64,000 nucleotides of DNA, from assembly GCA_050252075.1 (NCBI GenBank), contig JBFWLP010000002.1:15063-79062 (forward strand). The letters are read 5' to 3'. This DNA is from JAAYGT01 sp050252075 (lineage in GTDB: Bacteria; Pseudomonadota; Gammaproteobacteria; Burkholderiales; Burkholderiaceae_B). Below, one piece after another: positions 26,887-35,941 of this stretch (within the stretch, counting starts at the first letter, position 1; every line of letters starts with the position of its first letter). Below the pieces are notes generated by a model. It worked only from the letters and a program-made list of their open reading frames with translations. It had not been told where the DNA came from and searched no databases. A program made the position numbers and the translations under genes.

Positions 26887-28150
26887 TTGAACCCCCTTTC
26901 AGTTTCAGTTGGTGCCGGCGATAGCCCAGCCACACGCCCAGCACGCCCCATACCAGGGCCAGCGGCAGAACAAAGGCCGCCAGCCCCGCCAGACCAAAAC
27001 CCAGACGCACAAGGATTCCTTCCGTCTGGGCGCCCAGCGCGTCACCCCCCCGATACACAAAGGTATCAATAAATGCCTTGGCCTTGTAGCGCTCGGCGCG
27101 GGGCACCACGGTAAACAGGGTTTCCCGGGCCGGCCGCATGACGCCCCGCTGCACCGCACGAAACGCCGACTCAAAGGCGATCAGGGCTGCCAGTGTGCCG
27201 GCCAGCGCAAGCCCTGCGAAACCCAGCATAACCGTCAGCGGCAGCAAGACCATGGCAACGCCCACACCGCAACGCTTCATGATGTGCCCGGTAAGCACCG
27301 CCTGAAGCGCCAGCGTGGCAACCTGGGTAACAAGATCAATGCGCGCAAAGACGGCCGCCCGCGTATCGGTATCCAGGGCAAGCTGTGCCACCATTTGCAG
27401 GCGGGTAAAGTACAGAAACGTGGCGATCACCGCCACCATCACTACATAGCCGGCCACTGCCAGCAAATAGGGTGACGTCAGCAACAGGCGCAAACCCTCC
27501 CAGGCGCCGCCGCCGATGACGGCCTCGGAGGGGGCGGTCGATTCCGTTTCTGCGCGGGTGCTGAAAAATCCGGCAACGATCAGCGCCGCCACCAGGGCAA
27601 GCGCGCCGGCAAGCAGCAGGCTGGCAACGCCGAACCACGACGCCAGCACCCCGGCCAGCGCCGGCCCGGCAATGGCCCCCAACGTTCCGCCGACGGCAAT
27701 CGCCCCGAAGAGCCGCTCGCTCTGGTCGGCGGTAAAGCTGTCGGCCATAAATGCCCAGAAAAGCATCGTGGCAAACAGGTTGAACACACTGAACCATACG
27801 TAGAACACCTGGCCGCTGCGCACACCGACTTGCGCAGGCGCAAATGCCAGCAGGGCGTAAAACACCCCCAGACCCAGCGCAAAAAACAGATAGGTCACCG
27901 TCACAAAACGGCGGCGCCGGAAACGGCTGACCAGATAACCGAATAGCGGATTGACCAGCAGCGTGACCAGCAGCGTTCCCAGAAACAGCCACCGTACGGC
28001 CTCGATGCCGCGCTGCATGCCCAGTGCCTCGCGCGCCGGGCGAACCACCATGAGTGCGGTAAGTATGCAAAAGAAAAACAGCCCCGCCAACAGCACCGGA
28101 ACGATTTCGTGACGCCGCACCGTACTGAAAGTCTGGAGCAGCGATCGCAT
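26870..28150 (-). CDS. ATP:ADP translocase/NTP-NDP exchanger-like membrane protein
   Basis: A 426-residue protein with about 12 transmembrane helices. RPAREALGMQRGIEAVRWLF, NPLFGYLVSRFRRRRFV and AFRAVQRGVMRPARETLFTVV fit the free-living branch of the Npt/AAA nucleotide-exchange family within the MFS superfold. The classical obligate-intracellular members exchange ATP for ADP; the activity of free-living homologues is unproven, so no substrate is claimed. Its ATG lies 2 nt after the livF stop and its end overlaps the aldo/keto reductase start, so it is part of the liv transcript. Confidence 0.72.
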   Translation of the reverse strand: MRSLLQTFSTVRRHEIVPVLLAGLFFFCILTALMVVRPAREALGMQRGIEAVRWLFLGTLLVTLLVNPLFGYLVSRFRRRRFVTVTYLFFALGLGVFYALLAFAPAQVGVRSGQVFYVWFSVFNLFATMLFWAFMADSFTADQSERLFGAIAVGGTLGAIAGPALAGVLASWFGVASLLLAGALALVAALIVAGFFSTRAETESTAPSEAVIGGGAWEGLRLLLTSPYLLAVAGYVVMVAVIATFLYFTRLQMVAQLALDTDTRAAVFARIDLVTQVATLALQAVLTGHIMKRCGVGVAMVLLPLTVMLGFAGLALAGTLAALIAFESAFRAVQRGVMRPARETLFTVVPRAERYKAKAFIDTFVYRGGDALGAQTEGILVRLGFGLAGLAAFVLPLALVWGVLGVWLGYRRHQLKLKGGSNDDTT

Positions 28151-28152
28151 GA

Positions 28153-28908
28153 TCACACCGCCAGATAGTCCCGGCGCAAGGCTTCGCTGGAAGCAACCTC
28201 GGCCATGGTTCCATGGTAACGCACGCTGCCTTTTTCCAGGATATAGGCACGATCCGCCACCATGGCCGCAAATGATACGTTCTGCTCGGAAAGCAGGACA
28301 CTGACGCCCCGCGATTTGACGTCCAGAATCATGCGGGCCATTTGCTCGACAATGACGGGCGCCACGCCCTCGGATGGTTCGTCGAGCAACAGCAACAAGG
28401 GATTGCCCATGAGCGTGCGGGCGACGGTCAGCATTTGCTGCTCCCCGCCGCTCATGGCTCCCGCCGGCCGGTTCCGCATGGTTTCCAGTACCGGAAACAG
28501 CCGGAACACGGCATTGTGATCCCACACCGGTGCCGCCGCGCCGTCTTGCCGCACCCGGCCCGGTTGCCTGCCGGTTTCCAGATTCTCTTGTACCGTAAGC
28601 TCGGTAAACAGCCGTCGGTCTTCAGGCACATACCCTAGACCCAGCCGCGCAACCTGATAAGGGGCCAGCGTGGCAATGTCATGCCCAGAAAAACGGATTG
28701 CGCCGCGCCGTGCGGCTTCAAGCCCCATGATGGACTTCAGCGTGGTGGACTTGCCGGCGCCATTGCGCCCCATCAGAGCCACGACTTCGCCCCTCCCCAC
28801 CTGCAGATCGACATCGTGCAGAATGTGCGCGGCACCATACCAGGCGTTCACGCCTTGCAGAACAAGCAGCTCGCCATTACCGGGAGCGGGTGTGTGAACC
28901 GGTTTCAT
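28153..28908 (-). CDS. livF: HAAT-type ABC transporter ATP-binding protein LivF
   Basis: A 251-residue ATPase. Walker A is GRNGAGKST at residues 48-56, the signature is MSGGEQQMLTVARTL, Walker B is LLLLDEPSEG, and the switch His is replaced by Gln in SEQN, usual for LivF. GLGYVPEDRRLFTELTVQENL is the LivF hallmark. It pairs with LivG to power uptake of a hydrophobic amino acid or similar small carboxylate. A 3-nt gap separates it from livG. Confidence 0.93.
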   Translation of the reverse strand: MKPVHTPAPGNGELLVLQGVNAWYGAAHILHDVDLQVGRGEVVALMGRNGAGKSTTLKSIMGLEAARRGAIRFSGHDIATLAPYQVARLGLGYVPEDRRLFTELTVQENLETGRQPGRVRQDGAAAPVWDHNAVFRLFPVLETMRNRPAGAMSGGEQQMLTVARTLMGNPLLLLLDEPSEGVAPVIVEQMARMILDVKSRGVSVLLSEQNVSFAAMVADRAYILEKGSVRYHGTMAEVASSEALRRDYLAV

Positions 28909-28911
28909 GAA

Positions 28912-29694
28912 TCATTCCGAAAACGTAGGCGCCGGGGCAAGCTGGGCGTAGGTCGCCCCCGAGCCCAGGTAGACCTCTTGGACGCGGGCATTTTGCCGCA
29001 CGTCGTCGACCGAGCCCTGGGCGATGACCTGCCCGCGCGCCAGAACAAGCACACGATCAGCGTAAGAAAACACCACGTCCATGCTGTGCTCGGTGAACAA
29101 TACCGCCATACCGCGATCGAGCACCAGCTTTTTTACAAGCCCCACCAGTGCGTTACGTTCCGCCGGAGCCATACCCGCCGTGGGTTCATCCATGAGCAGC
29201 AGACGCGGCTCGGCGGCAAGCCCCATGGCCAGCTCGACACGCTTGACGTCGCCATAAGCCAGTTCGCTGCACGGCCGCCCGGCCTGTTCGGCCATACCCA
29301 CCTGCTCAAGCAAGCGCATGGCCTCTTGCGGATAATAAGCCGCCAGAGGGCGCCAGAAGGAACGCAGCTGTCGCCGGTGAGCCACGAGCGCCATCTGCAC
29401 ATTCTCGCGCACTGTCAGCGAGGCAAAGGTGGCCGCAATCTGAAACGTGCGTGCAATGCCCAAGCCGGCCATTTTGCGCGAGGGCACGCCGAGCAGCTCC
29501 CTGCCGTTGTAACGGACCGAACCGGATGTTGCCGGCAACTGGCCGTTGATCATGTTGAACGTCGTTGACTTCCCGGCACCATTCGGACCGATCAGCGCCA
29601 GAAGCTCGCCCGCCTGGACATCAAAACTGACATTGTCCACGGCCCGGTTCCCGCCGAAATTACGGCTGATATTGCGTACTTCAAGCAACGCCAT
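28912..29694 (-). CDS. livG: HAAT-type ABC transporter ATP-binding protein LivG
   Basis: A 260-residue ATPase with Walker A GPNGAGKST at residues 36-44, the LivG-specific LGIARTFQIAATFASLTVRENV, a divergent signature LAYGDVKRVELAMGL where LSxG becomes LAYG (typical of LivG), and LLLMDEPTAGMAP. The switch region reads FTEHSMD. Its start codon directly abuts the stop of the fused permease gene. Confidence 0.93.
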   Translation of the reverse strand: MALLEVRNISRNFGGNRAVDNVSFDVQAGELLALIGPNGAGKSTTFNMINGQLPATSGSVRYNGRELLGVPSRKMAGLGIARTFQIAATFASLTVRENVQMALVAHRRQLRSFWRPLAAYYPQEAMRLLEQVGMAEQAGRPCSELAYGDVKRVELAMGLAAEPRLLLMDEPTAGMAPAERNALVGLVKKLVLDRGMAVLFTEHSMDVVFSYADRVLVLARGQVIAQGSVDDVRQNARVQEVYLGSGATYAQLAPAPTFSE

Positions 29695-31569
29695 TCAGGT
29701 TCTCCGGAAGGTAAGATAACGGCCAAAGAAGCCGGCCAGCCCGTGGGGAAATGCCAGAACGATAAGCAGAATGACCAGCCCGAACAACGCCCTCCAGTAC
29801 TCGGTGACACCCACGAAATAATCCTGCATCAGGGTGAAGCCGGCCGCGCCGATGACCGGCCCGAACAATGCCTGTATTCCCCCCAGCAGCACCATGACCA
29901 GGGCGTCCACCGATTTGCCTACGGCCATCACTTCCGGCGATGCCCCGCCTTTTGAAAATACAAACAAGACCCCGGCCACCCCGGCAAGTGTCCCGGCCAT
30001 CACAAACGCCGACCATTGGATCATCTTGACCGGCACTCCGGACGCCTCGGCACGCAGCGCCGAATCCCGGCTGGCGCGCAAGGCGTAGCCGAACGGCGAA
30101 AATGCCAGGCGTCGCACGACCCAGACCAGCAGCGCCATCACGGCCAGCACCGCCCAATAGAACGTGTTTCCTGAGAGCCAGTCGTCGGGCCAGATACCCA
30201 CAATGCCGTTCGATCCACCGGTAACGGCATCCCACTGGTACACGACAGACCAGGCAATCTGGGCAAATGCCAGCGTCAGCATGGCCAGATACACACCGGA
30301 CAGGCGTACGCAAAACCATCCGAATACCACGGCCGCCAGCCCGGCGGCCAACGGAGCCAATGCCATGGAACCCACCATGCCCACCCCGGCCGACTTGAAC
30401 AGCAAAGCCGCCGCATACGCGCCAATGCCGAAATAGGCGGCATGGCCGAAGGACGTCATTCCACCCAGCCCCATCATGAAGTGCAGACTGACGGCGAAGA
30501 GAACAGCGATAAAGACATCTTGTGCCAGCACCGTCAGGTACGGCATTCCCGGTAAGGCTACCGGCAATGCGGCCAGTGCCGCCAGCCCTGCCAGCATGAG
30601 CAAGGCCTGCACGCGGGTGGCGGGCCGCAGCACCGGATCGGGTGGGCCGGCCACGCGGGCCGGCGCCATGGGCTTGCCCAGCAAACCCCAGGGCCGGAAC
30701 ACCAGCACCAGCGCCATGAACAAGAACTCGATCACCAGGGTCAGCTTGGGAAAGGCAATGCTCATGCCGGCAATGTCAACCACCCCCAGGGCGATGCACA
30801 GTGCCTTGAGCTGAGCGATGATCAAGGCCGCCAGATAGGCACCGGGTATGGATCCCATACCGCCCACAACCACGACGACGAAAGCATCGCCGATAATACC
30901 CAGATCAAGACCCAGGTTCGCGGGTTGGCGCGGCAACTGAATAGCGCCGCCCAGTCCGGCCAGAAACGCTCCCAGCGCGAATACCCCCGTAAACAGCCAT
31001 ACCTGGTTCACGCCCAGCGCACCCAGCATTTCCCTGTCCTGGGTGGCGGCACGAATCAGGGTTCCCCAGCGGGTGCGCGTGAGCAAAAGCCACAAGACCG
31101 CCAGTAAAAGCGGCCCCACCAGAATGAGAAAAAAGTCGTACTCCGGCACATAGCGCCCGGCTATTTCCACCGACCCCGACAACCCCGGCGCAAGCGGCCC
31201 CAACAGATCATCGGGGCCCCACAGCCACAGTGCAGCATCGTTGAATATAAGCACCAGCCCGAAGGTGGCCAGCAACTGGAACATTTCGGGCGCCCGGTAA
31301 ATGCGGCGCAGCAAAGTGATTTCCACCAAGGCACCCAGAGCAGCCACCAGCAGGGCGGCCAGCACCATCCCGCCCCAGAAACCGGGGCCATGCACACCGA
31401 ACGCCTGCACCAGATGGTAGGCCGCATACAGGCCCAGCATATACAGCGAACCGTGCGCGAAGTTCACGATGCGGCTGACACCGAAAATGAGCGACAGCCC
31501 GACGGCCACCAGAAACAACGACGACGCCTCGGCGAGCCCGTTCAGAAACTGTACAAAGAAGCCAACCAT
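29695..31569 (-). CDS. Fused HAAT-type ABC permease LivH-LivM
   Basis: A 624-residue polypeptide joining both membrane permeases. Residues 1-290 are LivH-like (FLNGLAEASSLFLVAVGLSLIFGVSRIVNFAHGSL, then VVVVVGGMGSIPGA), and residues from about 325 are LivM-like (ALHFMMGLGGMTSFGHAA-type segment and YLAMLTLAFAQIAWSVVYQW, GPVIGAAG). A hydrophilic linker rich in proline, PARVAGPPDPVLRP, joins them. In the canonical system these are two genes. The start ATG opens MVGFFVQFLNG; no strong ribosome-binding site is seen and a GC hairpin lies just upstream. Fused permeases occur in other betaproteobacterial HAAT systems. Confidence 0.9.
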   Translation of the reverse strand: MVGFFVQFLNGLAEASSLFLVAVGLSLIFGVSRIVNFAHGSLYMLGLYAAYHLVQAFGVHGPGFWGGMVLAALLVAALGALVEITLLRRIYRAPEMFQLLATFGLVLIFNDAALWLWGPDDLLGPLAPGLSGSVEIAGRYVPEYDFFLILVGPLLLAVLWLLLTRTRWGTLIRAATQDREMLGALGVNQVWLFTGVFALGAFLAGLGGAIQLPRQPANLGLDLGIIGDAFVVVVVGGMGSIPGAYLAALIIAQLKALCIALGVVDIAGMSIAFPKLTLVIEFLFMALVLVFRPWGLLGKPMAPARVAGPPDPVLRPATRVQALLMLAGLAALAALPVALPGMPYLTVLAQDVFIAVLFAVSLHFMMGLGGMTSFGHAAYFGIGAYAAALLFKSAGVGMVGSMALAPLAAGLAAVVFGWFCVRLSGVYLAMLTLAFAQIAWSVVYQWDAVTGGSNGIVGIWPDDWLSGNTFYWAVLAVMALLVWVVRRLAFSPFGYALRASRDSALRAEASGVPVKMIQWSAFVMAGTLAGVAGVLFVFSKGGASPEVMAVGKSVDALVMVLLGGIQALFGPVIGAAGFTLMQDYFVGVTEYWRALFGLVILLIVLAFPHGLAGFFGRYLTFRRT

Positions 31570-31586
31570 GGGAACACAATAAGAGC

Positions 31587-31606
31587 GCGGCGCCAGACGG
31601 CGCCGC
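31587..31606 (-). other. Intercistronic stem-loop between livK and livHM
   Basis: GCGGCGCC pairs with GGCGCCGC around a 4-nt loop, 11 nt after the livK stop on the minus strand. No U-tract follows, so it resembles an mRNA-stabilising hairpin rather than a terminator. Confidence 0.6.
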
Positions 31607-31617
31607 AAGCAGGAGAA

Positions 31618-32832
31618 TTACTCGTTTGCCGCCGCCGGTCGCCACTGACGCACGAGATCGTCGGACGGCTGCACCAAGGCACCATCGATGTAGCGAACGT
31701 TGGTCATGACGCCTTTGCCGTCTTTTACCGCCAACGTGCCCACAAATGCACCCATCGTGGACTGATGATCCTGAGAGCGGTAGTGAATACGGCCAAACGG
31801 CGTGTCGACTTCAAGGCCCTTGAAAGCCTTTACCATTGCTTCCGATTCAGTAGTGCCGGCTTTCTTGATACCGGCCGCCAGAGACAGAATGGCGTTGTAA
31901 CCCACGATGGTGCCCAGGCGGGGGTAGTCGTTGTAGCGCGCCTGATAGGCTTTCAGGAAAGCATCGTGCTCGGGTGTATTTATGGCATACCACGGATAGC
32001 CTGTCACCACCCACCCCTGCGGTGTTTCGGTGCCCAGAGGATCCAGATACTCGGGCTCGCCGGTCAGCAGGCTGACCACCGACAGGTCGTTGAAGAAATT
32101 CCGCTGATTGCCGGCACGCACGAACTTGGCCAGGTCGGTGGCAAACAATACATTGAACAGCGCGTCGGGCTTGGCGTCAGCCAGCGCCTGCACCACATTG
32201 CCCGCATCCACCTTGCCCAGCGGTGTGGCCTGTTCCGCAACGAACTCGACATCGGGCTGGGCTTCTTTCAGCAAACGTTTGAACGTGGCCACCGCCGACT
32301 GCCCGTATTCGTAGTTGGGATACACAATGGCCCAGCGCTTCTTGTTCATTTTGACCGCTTCGGGAATGAGCATGGACACCTGCATGTACGTGCTGGTGCG
32401 CAGTCGGTAGGTGTACCGGTTTCCGTCTTGCCAGACAATTTTGTCGGTCAGGGGCTCGCTGGCCAGAAAAAATTGCTTCTTGTGCTTGGCAAAGTCGGCC
32501 ACCGCCAGGCCGATATGCGACAGGAATGTACCGGTCAGCACGTCGACCTTGTCGCGCGTAAGAAGTTCCTGCGCGGCACGCACGGCGTCGCCCGGATTGG
32601 AGTTGTCGTCACGAATGACCAGTTCAAGTTTCTTGCCGTTCACGCCTCCGGCGGCATTGACTTGCTCGATGGCAAGCTCCATGCCTTTCTTGTAGGGTTC
32701 CAGAAATGCGGGCTGCGTTTTATAGCTGTTCAGCTCACCGATACGTATTACGTCTTGTGCCTGAACGGTACCCAGGGGAACAGCCAAAGCGGCGACCATG
32801 GTTGCGGAGCGATAAAAGCCTTGCGTAAACAT
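31618..32832 (-). CDS. livK: HAAT-type ABC transporter substrate-binding protein
   Basis: A 404-residue periplasmic binding protein. The signal peptide ends near VQAQD (residues 23-27) and the mature part has the type I fold with IRIGELNSYKTQP, GVNGKKLELVIRDDNSNPGDAVRAAQEL and YPNYEYGQSAVATFKRLLK. It resembles branched-chain amino acid receptors, but many homologues bind aromatic or dicarboxylic acids, so the ligand is open. It is the first gene of a minus-strand operon that continues through the fused permease, the ATPases, the exchanger-like protein and the aldo/keto reductase. Confidence 0.9.
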   Translation of the reverse strand: MFTQGFYRSATMVAALAVPLGTVQAQDVIRIGELNSYKTQPAFLEPYKKGMELAIEQVNAAGGVNGKKLELVIRDDNSNPGDAVRAAQELLTRDKVDVLTGTFLSHIGLAVADFAKHKKQFFLASEPLTDKIVWQDGNRYTYRLRTSTYMQVSMLIPEAVKMNKKRWAIVYPNYEYGQSAVATFKRLLKEAQPDVEFVAEQATPLGKVDAGNVVQALADAKPDALFNVLFATDLAKFVRAGNQRNFFNDLSVVSLLTGEPEYLDPLGTETPQGWVVTGYPWYAINTPEHDAFLKAYQARYNDYPRLGTIVGYNAILSLAAGIKKAGTTESEAMVKAFKGLEVDTPFGRIHYRSQDHQSTMGAFVGTLAVKDGKGVMTNVRYIDGALVQPSDDLVRQWRPAAANE

Positions 32833-32910
32833 GCTGGAATCCTAAAGTTGGCAAAAAATCAGATTCACCCGATTGTACGGAATATCTGCTGCGATACGCC
32901 CAAAAATACT

Positions 32911-32932
32911 AAACTAATTGGTTACCTAGTTT
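32911..32932. promoter_or_regulatory. Inverted repeat in the livK / phosphotransferase divergent promoter region
   Basis: AAACTA and TAGTTT enclose a 10-nt centre containing GGTTACC, itself near-symmetrical. It is centred between the two divergent start codons and could be an operator for a dimeric regulator. No matching regulator gene is adjacent. Confidence 0.4.
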
Positions 32933-32948
32933 TCCAAAGAATCTGCCC

Positions 32949-34853
32949 ATGCTGGAACTTTCCCTGGTATTCGTGGCGAGCAGTTTTGTACTGCTCACCA
33001 CAAGTCGCGCGCTGCTCAGCCTGTGGCAACGGCAGCGCGTACGCCAAAGCGGCGGGTTCTGGCCCATATTCAAGGGCGGGCTGCGCATCGATGCCAACCA
33101 GATCGCCGTGCTGGCGGGCATTCCACTGCTGGTCGCCCCCTGGCTGGGCAGCCACGCGCCGTCAGTCGCCGTGGCCGGCATCTGGTTTCAGGCCGCATGG
33201 TTTCTGCTGGTGCTTATGGAAGTATCCACGCCCCAGTTCATTCAGGAATACGATACACGGCCGAACAAGCTTTACGTCGAATACCTGAAGCATCCCCGTG
33301 AAGTTTTCGGCATGCTGTGGAAGGGCTACAAGGCCGTGATTTTTGCCGCCGTGGCGACACTGGCCGCATTTGCCTGGCTGGGACACGCACTGTTTAGCGG
33401 CATCGCCCCCGACTCGCCCCTGCCCTGGTGGGCCAGCCTGCTCGCCACCACGCTGGCCGCCGTCGTGGTGTTTCTGGCGATCCGGGGCACCCTGGGCCAT
33501 CGCCCGATCAACCCGTCCACCGTGGCCTACTGCGGCGACAGCATGCTCAACAGCTTGCCCCTGAACTCGCTGTACAGCGTCGTTTATGCCATTTACAGCA
33601 TGAAAAACGAGCGCTCGGCCGCCGACGTCTATGGCAACCTGCCCGACAACGAGCTGCACGATATCGTTTGCCGTGCCGCCCGCATTACGTCGGAACACCC
33701 TGATCTGCCTTCGCTGCACACGCAACAACCAGTGGCTGCCCGCGAACGGCCCCTCAATATCGTGCTTGTAGTCGAGGAAAGCCTGGGAGCGCAATACGTG
33801 GGCGAACTGGGCGGTGCCGGCCTGACGCCTTGCCTGGACGCCCTGATGCGTCAGGGCTGGAACTTCACGCAAGCCTACGCGACCGGAACACGGTCGGTGC
33901 GCGGCCTGGAAGCGGTGGTCGCCGGTTTCCCGCCCACGCTGTCCGACGCCGCGCTGCGCCTGCCGGGCGCCCAGAGCCGCTTTTTCACCCTTGCCCAGCT
34001 GCTGAAGCAGCACGGCTATTGCACCCGCTTCATTTACGGCGGCGAAGCGCACTTCGACAACATGAAGAGCTTCTTTCTGGGTAACGGCTTCGATGAGCTG
34101 TACGACCTGCCTACCTTCGAGAATCCCGCCTTCGTGGGCACGTGGGGGGCAAGCGATGAAGATATGTTTAACCGCCTGCACTCTCTCTTGCTGGCCGACG
34201 CCCGCGAGCAGCCGTCGCTCACACTGGCCTTCTCGGTGAGCAATCACTCGCCCTGGGAGTACCCGCCCGGACGCTTTGCCACACAGGGCGAACCCGCGAC
34301 CGTGGAAAACACCGTGCGCTACGCCGATTGGGCCCTGGGCAATTTTTTCGAGAAAGCCAGGCAAAGCCATTACTGGGAAAACACCTTGTTTCTGGTGGTG
34401 GCCGACCACGACTCGCGGGTATTCGGCGCCAACCTGGTTCCGCTGCGGCATTTTCACATTCCAGCCCTTATTCTCGGGGCCGGCGTCACGCCCCGCCGGG
34501 ACACCCGGCTGATCAGCCAGATCGACCTGCCCGTCACATTGCTGGGGCTTGCCGGGCTGACCACACAGCATCCCATGATCGGCCACGACCTGAACGACCC
34601 GGCATCCGGCGGCCGGGCCATGATGCAATATGGCGAGAACTATGGCTACCTGACGGGCGATTTACTCACTGTTCTGGAACCGCATCGCGAACCGTCACAC
34701 TATCGCTATACGGCACCGGACACTTACCAGCCCCTGCCGCCCCAGGCGGCCCTGACCGCCCAGGCCCGTGCCCACGCGTTGTGGCCCGGCTGGATGTACC
34801 GGAAAGGGGCCTATACGCTACCTAACCTTGTTTCCAAATTTGTGCTACGATAG
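32949..34853 (+). CDS. LTA synthase/OpgB-like membrane phosphotransferase (sulfatase fold)
   Basis: A 634-residue protein with four or five N-terminal membrane helices (to about residue 185) and a large periplasmic alkaline-phosphatase-superfamily domain. Motifs are NIVLVVEESLGA (first metal site), ATGTRSVRGLEA (candidate catalytic Thr), FIYGGEAHFDNM, VSNHSPWEYP and VVADHDSRVFG (metal site). Relatives transfer phosphoglycerol or phosphoethanolamine groups to glycans or lipids. In a Gram-negative bacterium an OpgB-like or LPS-modifying role is plausible; the substrate is unknown. The gene ends 16 nt before a tRNA. Confidence 0.85.
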   Translation: MLELSLVFVASSFVLLTTSRALLSLWQRQRVRQSGGFWPIFKGGLRIDANQIAVLAGIPLLVAPWLGSHAPSVAVAGIWFQAAWFLLVLMEVSTPQFIQEYDTRPNKLYVEYLKHPREVFGMLWKGYKAVIFAAVATLAAFAWLGHALFSGIAPDSPLPWWASLLATTLAAVVVFLAIRGTLGHRPINPSTVAYCGDSMLNSLPLNSLYSVVYAIYSMKNERSAADVYGNLPDNELHDIVCRAARITSEHPDLPSLHTQQPVAARERPLNIVLVVEESLGAQYVGELGGAGLTPCLDALMRQGWNFTQAYATGTRSVRGLEAVVAGFPPTLSDAALRLPGAQSRFFTLAQLLKQHGYCTRFIYGGEAHFDNMKSFFLGNGFDELYDLPTFENPAFVGTWGASDEDMFNRLHSLLLADAREQPSLTLAFSVSNHSPWEYPPGRFATQGEPATVENTVRYADWALGNFFEKARQSHYWENTLFLVVADHDSRVFGANLVPLRHFHIPALILGAGVTPRRDTRLISQIDLPVTLLGLAGLTTQHPMIGHDLNDPASGGRAMMQYGENYGYLTGDLLTVLEPHREPSHYRYTAPDTYQPLPPQAALTAQARAHALWPGWMYRKGAYTLPNLVSKFVLR

Positions 34854-34869
34854 CTGGCTGTTGTGATTT

Positions 34870-34946
<77 letters not shown>

Positions 34947-34980
34947 CCACAACAACACCGGCGTACAAAAGAGTTGTTCC

Positions 34981-35922
34981 ATGAGCGATCGTATTGCGCT
35001 AGATGCCCGCGGCGCGGGCCTTATGACGCTGCTGTGTTTCACCTGGGGTTTGCAGCAAGCCGTTCTCAAACTGGCCGCCCCCGATGTCTCCCCTCTTATG
35101 CAAATTGCCGTCCGATCGGGCGTGGCCGCACTGCTCGTGGGCCTGCTGGTCGTTGGACAACGCCAAACCTTTTCGCTCACGGGCCCCAACGGCCGTTCCG
35201 GCCTGCTGGTCGGCAGCCTGTTCGCGCTGGAATTCTTCCTGGTGGGCGAGGCGCTGCGCCATACCGCAGCGTCTCATGTCATTGTGCTTTTGTACACCGC
35301 GCCCATGTTCGTGGCGCTGGGCTTGCACTGGAAAATACCGGCCGAACGCCTGAACCGCGTGCAGTGGCTGGGCATTGTGGTTGCTTTCCTGGGTATTGCA
35401 ATAACCTTTCTCTGGCGCAAACCACCCGCCACCGACAACAACCTGCCGCAAATGCTGTGGGGCGATCTGCTGGCGGTTGCCGCCGGTGCGGCCTGGGCGG
35501 CAACCACGGTGGCCGTTCGCCTTACCGGACTGTCCAGGGCGCCGGCAAAACAAACCTTGCTGTACCAGCTGGTGTGGGGTTGCCTTTTCCTGAGCCTGGC
35601 CGCCTTGCTGCTGGATCAGGCAACCATACAGTGGACACCGCTGGCCATTTCCGCACTGCTGTTTCAGTCTATCGTTGTTTCATTCGCGAGCTTTCTGGTG
35701 TGGTTCTGGCTGCTTACCAAATACCTGGCCTCCAGCCTGGGCGCATTCTCGTTCCTGACGCCCCTGTTCGGCGTTGTGGTTGGCGTGTGGCTGTTGAACG
35801 AGACCCTGGAACCCGGCTTCATTGCCGGATCCGTTCTGGTATTGACCGGCGTGGCAACCGTCAGCGCCCATACGCGGCTCACCGCTTTCTTAAAGCGGCG
35901 GGGCGGCTCAGCGCTTTCTTAA
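34981..35922 (+). CDS. EamA/DMT family transporter
   Basis: A 313-residue protein with ten predicted membrane helices in two EamA repeats (TLLCFTWGLQQAVLKLA near residue 18; LLAVAAGAAWAATTVAVRL near residue 160) and LTPLFGVVVGVWLLNE, the typical last repeat motif. DMT transporters export metabolites and amino acids; the substrate is unknown. The start is the ATG 34 nt after the tRNA, because the longer frame reads through the tRNA gene. No ribosome-binding site is evident. It converges on the AcuI-like gene. Confidence 0.88.
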   Translation: MSDRIALDARGAGLMTLLCFTWGLQQAVLKLAAPDVSPLMQIAVRSGVAALLVGLLVVGQRQTFSLTGPNGRSGLLVGSLFALEFFLVGEALRHTAASHVIVLLYTAPMFVALGLHWKIPAERLNRVQWLGIVVAFLGIAITFLWRKPPATDNNLPQMLWGDLLAVAAGAAWAATTVAVRLTGLSRAPAKQTLLYQLVWGCLFLSLAALLLDQATIQWTPLAISALLFQSIVVSFASFLVWFWLLTKYLASSLGAFSFLTPLFGVVVGVWLLNETLEPGFIAGSVLVLTGVATVSAHTRLTAFLKRRGGSALS

Positions 35923-35941
35923 TTAAAGCGGCAGGCGCCGG

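Noticed and set aside
31390..33288. 632-codon plus-strand frame across livHM and livK
   Set aside because: It is antisense to two clear transporter genes, has no domain, and contains improbable residue composition.
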